64,000 bases of DNA from an uncultured Clostridia bacterium (GTDB lineage Bacteria; Bacillota; Clostridia; Oscillospirales; CAG-272). The stretch spans positions 62,001 to 126,000 of the forward strand of contig CAOKAC010000004.1 of assembly GCA_948466345.1 (NCBI GenBank). The letters run 5' to 3'. The position numbers were made by a program, and so were the translations under genes. How positions within the stretch are numbered: position 1 is the first letter of the stretch; each line of letters opens with the position of its first letter. The notes below the pieces were generated by a model that saw only the letters and a list, made by a program, of their open reading frames with translations, searched no databases and was not told the origin of the DNA. Below are positions 43,067 to 50,765 of the stretch, piece after piece.

Positions 43067-44190
43067 TGGTCTTCTTCCTCCTTTTCTTCAAATAGAGATT
43101 TGTAAGCGTCTGCATCTTTTTCATCATTTGTGGCGGGTTCATCGGCAGAATTATCGTAATACGCACTGCCAAGAGGAGATTCCCCAACAGGGGCTTGTTT
43201 CTCTTTCTTTTCTTTTTTTGCCGCTTTATCCGCTGCATATGCAGCGCCGGCGTCCAAGCTTTCTCCCGCCAACTGAATAAAGAGGTCTTCCAGTGCTCCT
43301 TGGCCTGCGCCGTCCGTCATAGAAAGAACAGGCAGATTTTCACGCCGCAGGGCCATAAAAATATCATCGCCCGGCTGCGTCCCTTCTTCCACTGTAACGG
43401 TAACAAGCAGACGATTGCCTTTTTTAGAAAAAGCAAGGTTTGTCACTCCGGCGATATTTTCCAGTGCCTTCTGAACCATAGGTTCGTCTGCTTCTGTTTC
43501 CAATTGAATGGAACCGGCGGCAGATGCATTGGCGAGTAGATTTTCCATCGAATCGCTGGCAACGATTCTTCCTTTGGAAATCATAATCACCCAGTCGCAT
43601 ACCGCACTGATTTCCTGCAGGATGTGGCTGGAGAGAATCACGGTATGCGACTGGCCTAGCTCCTGGATAAGCTGCCGAATTTCTACAATTTGAATAGGAT
43701 CTAGCCCAACAGTAGGCTCGTCCAGAATGATGACATCCGGGTCTCCCAAAATCGCCTGTGCGATACCGACCCGCTGCTTGTATCCCTTAGATAAGTTACG
43801 AATCAGACGGTCCGCCACATCGGTAATGCCCGTTTTCTCCATAACCGTTTCCATTTGATCGTATAATTCGCTTTTGGATAGCCCCTTGGCCCTTCCAACA
43901 AAGGACAAATATTCAAAGGGGGTCATGTCGGTGTAGAGCGGTGGCTGTTCAGGCAAATATCCGATATGCCGCTTGGCTTCAATAGCCTCGCCATAGATAT
44001 CGTGGCCATCAATGGTGATTTCTCCGCTGGTGGCGGCAAGACAGCCTGTGATCATATTCATGGTTGTAGACTTGCCTGCGCCGTTGGGCCCCAGAAACCC
44101 ATAAATGTGTCCTTTTTCCACTGTAAAGCTAATGTCTTTTACAGCCGGCACGGGACCATAATTCTTGGATATGTTTTTGACCTCAATCAA
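43063..44190 (-). CDS. ABC transporter ATP-binding protein, GldA-like
   Basis: I place the start at the TTG at 44190 (LIEVKNISKNYGP), eight bases after GGAGG; an ATG 26 codons upstream precedes that ribosome site. 375 residues. Walker A GPNGAGKST, signature LSKGYKQRV, Walker B VIILDEP and SSHILQE. After the ATPase and its regulatory domain (about 225-310), a long charged Lys/Glu-rich tail without predicted fold ends in EEKEEEDQ. It forms an operon with the permease, GldG-like and DUF4340 genes. Confidence 0.9.
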   Translation of the reverse strand: MIEVKNISKNYGPVPAVKDISFTVEKGHIYGFLGPNGAGKSTTMNMITGCLAATSGEITIDGHDIYGEAIEAKRHIGYLPEQPPLYTDMTPFEYLSFVGRAKGLSKSELYDQMETVMEKTGITDVADRLIRNLSKGYKQRVGIAQAILGDPDVIILDEPTVGLDPIQIVEIRQLIQELGQSHTVILSSHILQEISAVCDWVIMISKGRIVASDSMENLLANASAAGSIQLETEADEPMVQKALENIAGVTNLAFSKKGNRLLVTVTVEEGTQPGDDIFMALRRENLPVLSMTDGAGQGALEDLFIQLAGESLDAGAAYAADKAAKKEKKEKQAPVGESPLGSAYYDNSADEPATNDEKDADAYKSLFEEKEEEDQ

Positions 44191-44421
44191 ACCAAATTCC
44201 TCCCGGATTATAAAATATTGCAGCGCCGCTGCAGAATTTACTGTACGATATTGCAAATAGTATAGCATGTATTTTTGAAAAAAGTTTGAATTTTTGGACG
44301 AATTTACAATTTATTCCTTTCGATCCACGCTTTTTTTTAAAAGCGCACATATTCTATCATAGATTTGGCATAGAATACATTTGCAGGCAAAAAAGAAGAA
44401 AAAAGAAAAAGTAGTTTTTCG

Positions 44422-44450
44422 TTGCAAAATGAAAAATTGTGTGGTAAAAT
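44422..44450 (+). promoter_or_regulatory. promoter of mreB/mbl
   Basis: TTGCAA (44422-44427), 17 bases, TAAAAT (44445-44450). Confidence 0.65.
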
Positions 44451-44515
44451 GAATATAGTGTTGCGATTTTATAGAGTTGTATAATTTATCCATTACAGAA
44501 GAAAGGAGCAGAGAT

Positions 44516-45556
44516 ATGCACCTGGGTATGCGTAAAGACATCGGTATTGATCTTGGTACCGCTACTGTTTTGGTTTATGTGCAGGGCAAAGGCATTGTTT
44601 TGAAAGAACCTTCCGTTGTAGCCATTGACCAGAATACAGATAAAATCCTGAAGGTAGGGCGGGAAGCGCAGATGATGCTTGGGCGGACACCGGGCAATAT
44701 CACTGCAATCCGCCCTTTACGGGATGGTGTAATTAGCCAGTATGAATACACCTTGCGGATGATCCAGTATTTTATAAAAAAAGCGTGCGGGTCTTCCTTC
44801 TTTGCCCCCCGCGTTATCATATGTGTCCCCAGTGGGATTACGGAAGTGGAAGAACGTGCAGTTGTCGATGCGGCTACGCAGGCGGGAGCGAAAAAAACGT
44901 ATCTGATTGAAGAACCGGTGGCTGCCGCAATCGGTGCGGGTATCGATATTTCCAGCGCAAATGGGAATATGATCGTTGACATCGGCGGCGGCACTACGGA
45001 CGTTGCTGTCATTTCCCTTGGGGGAGTGGTGGTGTCCGAATCCATCAAGGTTGCAGGCGACCGGTTTGACGAAGCTATCATTCGATATGTACGCCGGCGG
45101 CATAATGTGCTCATTGGTGAGCGCACCGCCGAAGAAATCAAAATCAAAGTGGGCGCCGCATGGCAGCGGGATGAACCCCGTATGATTGAGGTAAAGGGAC
45201 GGTGCTTGGTGCAGGGACTGCCAAGAGTGGTGCGCATTTCTTCTTTGGAAATGCCGGACGCACTGGAAGAACCGATTACTGCTATTATTGAGGCGGTTTG
45301 CTCGGTAATTGAACGTACTCCGCCGGAGCTTGTAGGCGATATATTGTATAACGGAATTGTAATGACCGGAGGCGGCAGTCTGCTGTACGGTTTAGACCGC
45401 CTGATTGCCAATGTCACGGGCATCAAGACTAGAGTTGCGGAACGAGCGGTATCCTGTGTTGCGCTGGGAACGGGCATGTCTCTGGATAATATATCCAGTA
45501 TCCCGGAAGGCGCTATCAATATTTCTAGACAGCGTCAGCAGGGCCTGGCACGGTAA
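44516..45556 (+). CDS. mbl: MreB/Mbl-family actin-like cell-shape protein
   Basis: 346 residues from the ATG at 44516 (AAAGGAG upstream). Actin-fold signatures: IGIDLGTATVLVYVQGKGIVLKEPSVVAID (phosphate 1), VDIGGGTTDVAVISLG (phosphate 2), and the adenosine motif MTGGGSLLYGL. It polymerises beneath the membrane and guides peptidoglycan synthesis. The gene stands alone without mreCD, which is more like mbl or mreBH than mreB, but the paralogues cannot be separated by eye. Confidence 0.9.
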   Translation: MHLGMRKDIGIDLGTATVLVYVQGKGIVLKEPSVVAIDQNTDKILKVGREAQMMLGRTPGNITAIRPLRDGVISQYEYTLRMIQYFIKKACGSSFFAPRVIICVPSGITEVEERAVVDAATQAGAKKTYLIEEPVAAAIGAGIDISSANGNMIVDIGGGTTDVAVISLGGVVVSESIKVAGDRFDEAIIRYVRRRHNVLIGERTAEEIKIKVGAAWQRDEPRMIEVKGRCLVQGLPRVVRISSLEMPDALEEPITAIIEAVCSVIERTPPELVGDILYNGIVMTGGGSLLYGLDRLIANVTGIKTRVAERAVSCVALGTGMSLDNISSIPEGAINISRQRQQGLAR

Positions 45557-45560
45557 AAAT

Positions 45561-45634
45561 AAAAGCCTTCTTTATCAGAAGGCTTTTTCTTTTTTTATAT
45601 TTTTAAAGCGGCCATATTATGGCCGCTTTATTTT
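45561..45634 (+). terminator. two hairpins between convergent genes
   Basis: AAAAGCCTTC/GAAGGCTTTT then a T-run (45561-45597) terminates mbl. AAAGCGGCCATA/TATGGCCGCTTT (about 45605-45629) lies next to the convergent solute-binding gene. Confidence 0.8.
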
Positions 45635-45648
45635 ATATGATATAGTCG

Positions 45649-47112
45649 TCAGCTTACAGAAAACAGCTGATACATGGCAGTGTCGAAATATCCGCTCCAC
45701 ATATCCAGATAACGCTGCAGGCTGGATATGCCGCCAGTCGTGTTACGTACTGCGGAAAAGGTGGCGGAGGGAATCGCTTTGTTGGAATTGGCGAAGGTGT
45801 ATGCGAAATCATATACCGCATTTTTCAGAATGATGTCCAACATTCGAATGGAATCGTTGTCCCGCAGATACAGGTAGGAAGCATTTTGAACCATAGCATC
45901 CGCATTCATTCCATAGGAAATAATATTTAGCGCCATAAGTACGTCCGACGCTTTCTGCACATCGGATATAGTCGGTACTGCACCAAAGAACATGGCGTCT
46001 TCATAGTATGCCAGGGAAACATAGTTTTCTTGGGAAGCATCGTATTTCGGCAAAGGCAGGATCCCCCATTCCACACTGCTGTTTGCAATTGTGGGCATTG
46101 TATTCAGACGGTCGATAAGAAACAAAACGTTTCCTTCGTTAAAGGCGCTGATGCCTGCCACAGCGTTGCCATAGGCTCTTTCGTCATATACAATAGCCGA
46201 CATTTTTGTAAAGAGCTCCGCAGTATCAGTAGCGTTGAAGCTGATGTAGGGATAACTGCCGCGCAGGCTGGTTGTCAGCCGCTGTCCGCCGGAGAAAAAC
46301 AACAGATCCGGCAGATATGTGGCGGTATTTTGCGCGGCATAGGAATAATACTCTCCTTCCAGTGCAGACAGCGCAGCAGTATACTGCAGATATGCATCCA
46401 TAGTCCATTCGCCCCTGTCTGCCAGCGCATACGGGGACTCCATCTGCAGCGATTCCATCAGTCCCTTGTTGAAGAAGACCGCGCTGAGCGCGTCGCTGTT
46501 CAGCGATGCGTATCCGGTAAGGGCGTATACCACATCTCCGCCTGTTCCAGCGGAAGTGCCCGTGGTGTTGAAGTATTCTGCATCTGCATTAAATCCGGGC
46601 AGAGACATGAGATTCATCAGAACCCCCGCCGCTTTGTATACACTAATATAAGACTGGGGAAATTCGATTAAATCTGCATAATATGCACCGGCACGTACGG
46701 CGGCCTTCATCTCTTCCAACATGGTCTCGGGATCTGCTTGGACAGCGGAAATAGAAACATTCAACAGTTCCTCTACATACGAGTTGCGCCGCGTCAGTTC
46801 CTTAGACAGCGTGGCCCCCACTGTCTCGTCCGGAACAATAGTGTTGCTTTTTGTACTCGCTATTTTTACAGATGCCCCGCCGTACGTCTGGGTGGAGAGA
46901 TCTACTTTAAACCGGGTAAGCTCTCTGCTGTAATCGTTTTCTACAGCTTCAAAATCGCTTACAGGCTCCATCGTCTGGCCGCTTGTATCTTCCGGGGCTT
47001 TGTCGCCGGAGGGATCGCCCAACAGAAAAACGCCGCATCCTGATAGAGAAATCATAGCGCAGCAAAGCAGGACGATTGCTGTACAGGTGAATACTTTTTT
47101 TAGGTCCTTCAT
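45649..47112 (-). CDS. extracellular solute-binding lipoprotein, orphan
   Basis: 487 residues from the ATG at 47112 (MKDLKKVFTC). Lipoprotein signal with lipobox LSGC near residue 25. The mature part has the family 1 sugar-binding-protein feel (MKAAVRAGAYYADLIEFP; NEGNVLFLIDRLNTMPTIANSSVEWGILPLPKYD, the usual AMxxxGxW region replaced). No permease or ATPase genes adjoin it, so it may serve a remote transporter or have a non-transport role. The open frame extends 23 codons upstream without a better ribosome site. Confidence 0.8.
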   Translation of the reverse strand: MKDLKKVFTCTAIVLLCCAMISLSGCGVFLLGDPSGDKAPEDTSGQTMEPVSDFEAVENDYSRELTRFKVDLSTQTYGGASVKIASTKSNTIVPDETVGATLSKELTRRNSYVEELLNVSISAVQADPETMLEEMKAAVRAGAYYADLIEFPQSYISVYKAAGVLMNLMSLPGFNADAEYFNTTGTSAGTGGDVVYALTGYASLNSDALSAVFFNKGLMESLQMESPYALADRGEWTMDAYLQYTAALSALEGEYYSYAAQNTATYLPDLLFFSGGQRLTTSLRGSYPYISFNATDTAELFTKMSAIVYDERAYGNAVAGISAFNEGNVLFLIDRLNTMPTIANSSVEWGILPLPKYDASQENYVSLAYYEDAMFFGAVPTISDVQKASDVLMALNIISYGMNADAMVQNASYLYLRDNDSIRMLDIILKNAVYDFAYTFANSNKAIPSATFSAVRNTTGGISSLQRYLDMWSGYFDTAMYQLFSVS

Positions 47113-47477
47113 AGGTATAATAACCAACCCTTTCCTGGAAATTGCGGCGAATAGTGAATAAAATTTTGCAATATGATTCATAATTTACAAGATTGTCACA
47201 TATATATTACTACAACGCGTCCGGAAAATCAATTGCAAAGTGTGAATTTTAGGAACCAATCCCTTACCGGATTTTGTAAACTGCTCCAAGGGAAATTTTG
47301 TCTTGGGACTTATGTTCTAAGATGGGAAAGATATTTTTGTAAATTTGGAAAGAAGCGGAGCAGAAGAATGGCAGGCAGCCGGACGCCGCGTAGGAAGAAA
47401 CTGAAAAATGTATGCGAAGGAATAGACAGTGAAAGCTTCAGTATCTTCTTTATATCAAAGAAAGGCATGGTCAGTTT
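47113..47477 (+). other. intergenic region without a recognised gene
   Basis: 365 bases between divergent genes. A 103-codon plus-strand frame covers most of it but has no ribosome site, is rich in Arg/Lys and rare-looking codons, and overlaps the next gene, so I do not call it. I see no convincing promoter on either strand. Confidence 0.5.
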
Positions 47478-48446
47478 ATGTTAAAAAATCAAAAGCGAAG
47501 TGGATTTGTGCGATGTATTGCGATTTTGGCGGCAGCGGTGTTGTCCCTTGTATCCGGCATTACAGTGCTTGCTGAGGATGTTCGGGAAGAAGACCTCAAC
47601 TGCGGCAGTGCATTTACATCAGACTTTGAAGCGGGACAAGCCGTTGCGTTGGAGGCAACTCCTGCAGTAGCTGCTGCAGAAACAGCAGCGGTGCAGGAAG
47701 AAAAACGGGTACAGGTATTTATCGATGACGCTCCCTATACCGGAATGGTATTTTCGGAGAACGACACAACATATGTAGGCATCCGAGAATTTTCCCTGTT
47801 TATGGGCGCCCATTCTGTTGACTGGGACGGCGCATCGAAAACTGCAGTAATCACTGCGGACAACCTTGCAGTTACCGCCCAAGACGGGAGCCAGTACATC
47901 ACAGCAAACGGTAGATGTCTTTGGGCGCCCGACGGGATCCGTACCCAGGACGGCACCATGTATGTTCCCCTCCGGGTCATTGCCAAAGCCTTCGACTGCA
48001 GCGTTTTCTGGAGCGACACAGATTATGCCGCGTATCTTACCAGCGGCAGCGGCGCCATTGTCCCCGCCAACGAGTTTTATGGGGAGGACGCACTTTTGTG
48101 GCTGTCCAGAGTAATCCACGCGGAAGCGGGGCTGGAGCCTATGGAAGGGAAGCTGGCAGTAGGTTCTGTCGTGCTCAACCGTGTAAACAGCAGCCAATTT
48201 CCAAATACCATTTACAGCGTGATTTTTGACATGTCTGCCGGTGTGCAGTTTTCTCCGGCAGCGTCAGGTACTATTTACTGTACGCCCAACGAAGAAAGCG
48301 TTTTAGCAGCCAAGCTTTGTCTGGACGGAGCCAGTATATCCGACAATGTATTTTTCTTTGTAAATGAGGCGATTGCAGAAAACACCTGGGTTTCTGATAA
48401 CAGACCCTATGTGATGACGATTGGAAATCACACGTTTTTTGCATAA
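47478..48446 (+). CDS. secreted SleB-type cell-wall hydrolase with copper-amine-oxidase-like N-domain
   Basis: 322 residues. Signal peptide about 1-32; the stalk/beta domain at 75-185 is the copper amine oxidase N-terminal-like domain (RVQVFIDDAPYTG; TMYVPLRVIAKAFDC), a frequent surface module in Clostridia. Residues 205-322 are Hydrolase_2/SleB: WLSRVIHAEAGLEPMEGKLAVGSVVLNRVNS, with the catalytic Glu in HAEA, and the C-terminal NHTFFA. Expected to cleave cortex or vegetative peptidoglycan. The Ala-rich stretch near 55-72 is a linker. The ribosome site is weak. Confidence 0.9.
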   Translation: MLKNQKRSGFVRCIAILAAAVLSLVSGITVLAEDVREEDLNCGSAFTSDFEAGQAVALEATPAVAAAETAAVQEEKRVQVFIDDAPYTGMVFSENDTTYVGIREFSLFMGAHSVDWDGASKTAVITADNLAVTAQDGSQYITANGRCLWAPDGIRTQDGTMYVPLRVIAKAFDCSVFWSDTDYAAYLTSGSGAIVPANEFYGEDALLWLSRVIHAEAGLEPMEGKLAVGSVVLNRVNSSQFPNTIYSVIFDMSAGVQFSPAASGTIYCTPNEESVLAAKLCLDGASISDNVFFFVNEAIAENTWVSDNRPYVMTIGNHTFFA

Positions 48447-48469
48447 AAAACGTCCACACTTTGCAAATT

Positions 48470-48711
48470 TTAAAAAGGCGCCGCAAAAGCGGCGCCTTTT
48501 CTAAATCCTGATACGAAACATGGGGGCCTGGAGTCATGGAATATACCGACGGGGAGAGGCCAACTCGTAATATAAAGAATGTGATGGTTTTCAAATTTCT
48601 GCGGAGTTACCTTTCGGGCAAAATAAAAGCCACAGCGGAGCATGAGAGGCTGACACCTCTCATGTCCGAACTCAGGGTTGCCGTAAACAACACCCAAGCC
48701 ACTTCTGCGGC
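48470..48711 (-). ncRNA. structured small RNA, copy 1 of 3 (unrecognised family)
   Basis: Core 48601-48711. The RNA would begin exactly at helix P1, 6 bases after the -10 box. P1 GCCGCAG (48705-48711) pairs with CTGTGGC (48629-48635, one G-U). P2 (48674-48695) has loop TTTACGG. P3 (48636-48668) is CGGACATGAGAGG/CCTCTCATGCTCCG. A single-stranded TTTTGCCCGAAAGGTAACTCC follows. Downstream is a block shared with copy 3 (48573-48590), and then the terminator at 48472-48500, giving about 240 bases. The plus strand translates as a 62-codon frame that breaks in copy 3, so it is not a gene. Confidence 0.75.
48472..48500 (+). terminator. bidirectional terminator
   Basis: GGCGCCGC, AAAA, GCGGCGCC with A-runs and T-runs on both sides. 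It ends the SleB-type gene and, on the minus strand, probably the small RNA copy 1. Confidence 0.88.
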
Positions 48712-48717
48712 AAATTC

Positions 48718-48746
48718 AGTGTAGCATATTGACAAATATTTGTCAA
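48718..48746 (-). promoter_or_regulatory. promoter of small RNA copy 1
   Basis: Minus strand: TTGACA (48741-48746), 17 bases, TACACT (48718-48723). Confidence 0.7.
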
Positions 48747-48749
48747 TAT
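48726..48749. repeat. 24-base perfect palindrome over the copy 1 promoter
   Basis: ATATTGACAAAT followed by ATTTGTCAATAT. It contains the -35 box of the copy 1 promoter and could be an operator or the end of transcripts from copy 2. Confidence 0.7.
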
Positions 48750-48805
48750 AGGGCGCTTTTACGAAGCAAAAAAGTGTTTCTCAACAAAATTCCCTATAAT
48801 TTTCA

Positions 48806-48977
48806 TAAAACAGTTGACATTTCCAGTATCAACTGCTATAATGAAGCAAATGAATATCCGTCTTTCCGGCAGGACATAAAAGAACGCCGGCAGATTTGTT
48901 GAGGTGGTACTCAACATCTCCTGATGTCTATGTGCTCGACACACATAAACACCCACCGGAATCCCGGCACCGACGTT
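48806..48977 (-). ncRNA. structured small RNA, copy 2 of 3 (divergent)
   Basis: Same architecture with different sequence. P1 is GCCGG/CCGGC. P2 is a 12-pair GGTGTTTATGTG/CACATAGACATC with loop TGTCGAG. P3 is GATGTTGAG/CTCAACAAATC with loop TACCAC, and then TTTTATGTCCTGCCGGAAAGACGG. The loops TGTCGAG and TACCAC are identical to copy 3. A hairpin CAGTTGA/TCAACTG followed by TTTTAT (about 48806-48835) looks like its terminator. Confidence 0.7.
48814..48842 (+). promoter_or_regulatory. perfect plus-strand promoter opposing small RNA copy 2
   Basis: TTGACA (48814-48819), 17 bases, TATAAT (48837-48842). It would drive RNA antisense to copy 2 until the terminator at 49105-49137. Part of it coincides with the copy 2 terminator hairpin, so chance cannot be excluded. 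Confidence 0.5.
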
Positions 48978-48983
48978 GATGGT

Positions 48984-49012
48984 ATTATAGCATACCTATT
49001 TCCATTTTACAA
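48984..49012 (-). promoter_or_regulatory. promoter of small RNA copy 2
   Basis: Minus strand: TTGTAA (49007-49012), 17 bases, TATAAT (48984-48989). Confidence 0.65.
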
Positions 49013-49104
49013 GAGGTGTCGAAACTTTTTCCAAGTTTTTTAGGATTCTTAAACCTTTTTACAAAAAAGGTTTAAGCGGCCGGCGGCAAAGCTTTCACCG
49101 AAGT

Positions 49105-49137
49105 GGGAGTATGTGTGTGCACATACTCCCTTTTTTT
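49105..49137 (+). terminator. plus-strand terminator within the small RNA array
   Basis: GGGAGTATGTG (49105-49115), loop TGTG, CACATACTCCC (49120-49130), then seven T. A second hairpin, CTTAAACCTTTT/AAAAGGTTTAAG (about 49048-49076), precedes it. No plus-strand protein gene ends here. Confidence 0.8.
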
Positions 49138-49238
49138 ATTTTGCTGTAAAGGATGTGATGGTTTGTCAGATCCCTGCCGGAGTATGTATCATAAACAAAT
49201 AGACTGACACTGCTTTGCTGTAGAGCACTCCATTTTTA

Positions 49239-49348
49239 CGGAGTTACCTTTCGGGCAAAGCAAAAGCCACAGCGGAACATGAAGAGGTGGTACTCCTCAT
49301 GTCCGAACTCAGGGTTGCTCGACACAACACCTAAGTCACTTCTGCGGC
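49239..49348 (-). ncRNA. structured small RNA, copy 3 of 3
   Basis: Core of 110 bases, nearly identical to copy 1. P1 is GCCGCAG/CTGTGGC; P2 is ACTTAGG-TGTTG/CAAC-CCTGAGT with loop TGTCGAG; P3 is CGGACATGAGGAG/CTCTTCATGTTCCG with loop TACCAC and one G-U. It then has TTTGCCCGAAAGGTAACTCC and a short ACTCC/GGAGT hairpin. P1 starts 6 bases after the -10 box, the same distance as in copy 1. The shared downstream block recurs at 49147-49164. The 3' end is not clear. Confidence 0.75.
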
Positions 49349-49354
49349 AAACAC

Positions 49355-49383
49355 ATATTACCATATTTTAGACTTTTTGTCAA
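49355..49383 (-). promoter_or_regulatory. promoter of small RNA copy 3
   Basis: Minus strand: TTGACA (49378-49383), 17 bases, TAATAT (49355-49360). Confidence 0.72.
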
Positions 49384-49471
49384 GATATTGGTTTTTGAAG
49401 TCGGGGCAGTGCGCTGTTAGCGGATGCTGTCAGTCTATTCAGATAAGTGTTTGTGGGTTTTAATGTATAGT

Positions 49472-49735
49472 GGTAGAGCATTTGCTCTGTACAATGCCCA
49501 CAATCCCGAGTTCTCCGCTTTCGGATCGTGTTTTTGTTCCGGAAGTTAGCTTATCCGGCTGTGATGCCGCTCCCTTAACCTTTTCCGCTATCCACCGTTT
49601 GGAGATGCGGGAAGGGGGCAGGGGACGGCGGAGCCGGATTATAGATGCGCGGTATTTCTTTCACCTCACCACCGGAATACCGCCGCAAAGGCAAGCAGTC
49701 AGTAAAAAGACTGCTTGCCTTTTTATTTTATAGAA
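49472..49735 (+). ncRNA. candidate structured leader or small RNA ending in a terminator
   Basis: No protein gene is seen. Long-range pairing ATCCGGCT/AGCCGGAT (near 49551 and 49633), inner GCCG/CGGC and a hairpin GCGGTATT/AATACCGC (about 49649-49682) suggest a rod-like RNA. It ends in a strong terminator (GGCAAGCAGTC/GACTGCTTGCC then TTTTTATTTT, 49688-49735), 15 bases before the ATG of the next gene. It could be an attenuating leader of that gene or an independent RNA. No known riboswitch motif was recognised and the promoter is unclear. Confidence 0.4.
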
Positions 49736-49749
49736 CAGGAGAAAGAAGG

Positions 49750-50742
49750 ATGAACAGCCAAAACGAATCCAACTGTAATTCCACGTATTTGTATGATTTT
49801 ATACGTTCCATTGCGCCGCTGCGGGGAGATAACGTCCCGCCAAGGCTGGATTGCGTACCGAACACGCTGGTCTACGGTTATGCAGACCGTGAGACTGCGT
49901 CCGCCTATTTGCAGGAGCTGCCGGAGGAGGGAGAATACTTCCAGCTTTATGCACCTCTGGATGATCCGGACAAGCTTTTGTATACAGATGTCAGCGCCCA
50001 GGTTGCCTATCTGCACAGCATAACCGTAGAAGAATTTACTGTTCCGAAAATCCGTCGCGGCAGAGGGATGTTTTACGCAACGATTGTGGAAGGGATTATC
50101 CTGTTTGATCTGTTGGATGCCCTATCGAACAGAAAATTTTTTGGCGTTGTCGGGGGCCTCGCCTATCTAAGTGCGTTTTTTGAGCATGACACCATAGAAG
50201 AGGAGCCGATTATCGTAGAGAATGTGAATAATCCGATGAATATAGATATCTTTATCGCACAAGTAAGATTCTTTTTTGCAAAATATTTTGTGTGTGCCTT
50301 TGCCCACATTCCAACGCAGGGGCTAAAGGAAGCGGGATTTGGTAAATTTGAGGATATGTTAAGCGCACAGATTTTCAGGTATAAAGGCTATTTAACCCGG
50401 AATGTGAAGTTGATTACCGGTGAGGCGAACAAAGCCTTTCAGTTGTTTGTGATGCAGCTTGAGGCAATGATTGCAGAACAAGCGCGTGCATATCCGGTGG
50501 AAGGGGAAAGTGCAATAAAGCGCAATGATGAACCATCGTTTGAAGGGCCATTACAAAATTATGATACTTTGGAACCCACAGGCGGAGACTGTGCAGAACA
50601 TTGGTTGGACGACAGAGACACGCCTATTTTAGTAGGGGAAGACAAATGTCCTTTTTGTGGTTCGGCGGAGGATTTGGATGATGTGCATCACATATGCAAA
50701 ACGTGCCGCACGGAGCTGACGATTCTGGGAACAGAGTTATGA
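49750..50742 (+). CDS. hypothetical protein with C-terminal zinc ribbon
   Basis: 330 residues from the ATG at 49750 (GGAGAAAGAAGG upstream); the longer frame starts before the terminator at 49688-49735. An alpha/beta N-terminal domain of about 120 residues, a hydrophobic central part (FYATIVEGIILFDLLDALSN; VVGGLAYLSAFF), an acidic linker and a C-terminal CPFC...CKTC ribbon. No family recognised. The ribbon suggests nucleic-acid or protein binding. Confidence 0.75.
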   Translation: MNSQNESNCNSTYLYDFIRSIAPLRGDNVPPRLDCVPNTLVYGYADRETASAYLQELPEEGEYFQLYAPLDDPDKLLYTDVSAQVAYLHSITVEEFTVPKIRRGRGMFYATIVEGIILFDLLDALSNRKFFGVVGGLAYLSAFFEHDTIEEEPIIVENVNNPMNIDIFIAQVRFFFAKYFVCAFAHIPTQGLKEAGFGKFEDMLSAQIFRYKGYLTRNVKLITGEANKAFQLFVMQLEAMIAEQARAYPVEGESAIKRNDEPSFEGPLQNYDTLEPTGGDCAEHWLDDRDTPILVGEDKCPFCGSAEDLDDVHHICKTCRTELTILGTEL

Positions 50743-50765
50743 TAAGGAAGATATATTGGAAAAAC

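Noticed and set aside
44575..45519. 314-codon minus-strand frame opposite mbl
   Set aside because: A shadow of a well-conserved gene; rich in Ser/Thr/Pro and Arg, no ribosome site, no family features.
47173..47484. 103-codon plus-strand frame before the SleB-type gene
   Set aside because: No ribosome site, unlikely composition, and overlap with the start of the real gene.
48536..48724. 62-codon plus-strand frame over small RNA copy 1
   Set aside because: The same frame is interrupted by a stop in copy 3, and the differences between copies follow RNA pairing, not codons.
48880..48925. GGTGGTAC motif suggesting a T-box
   Set aside because: It is the loop of helix P3 of the small RNA in the opposite orientation; there is no specifier loop or downstream synthetase gene.
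49466..49500. tRNA-like TAGTGGTAGAGC motif
   Set aside because: Resembles a D-arm, but there is no anticodon arm, T-arm or acceptor stem around it.
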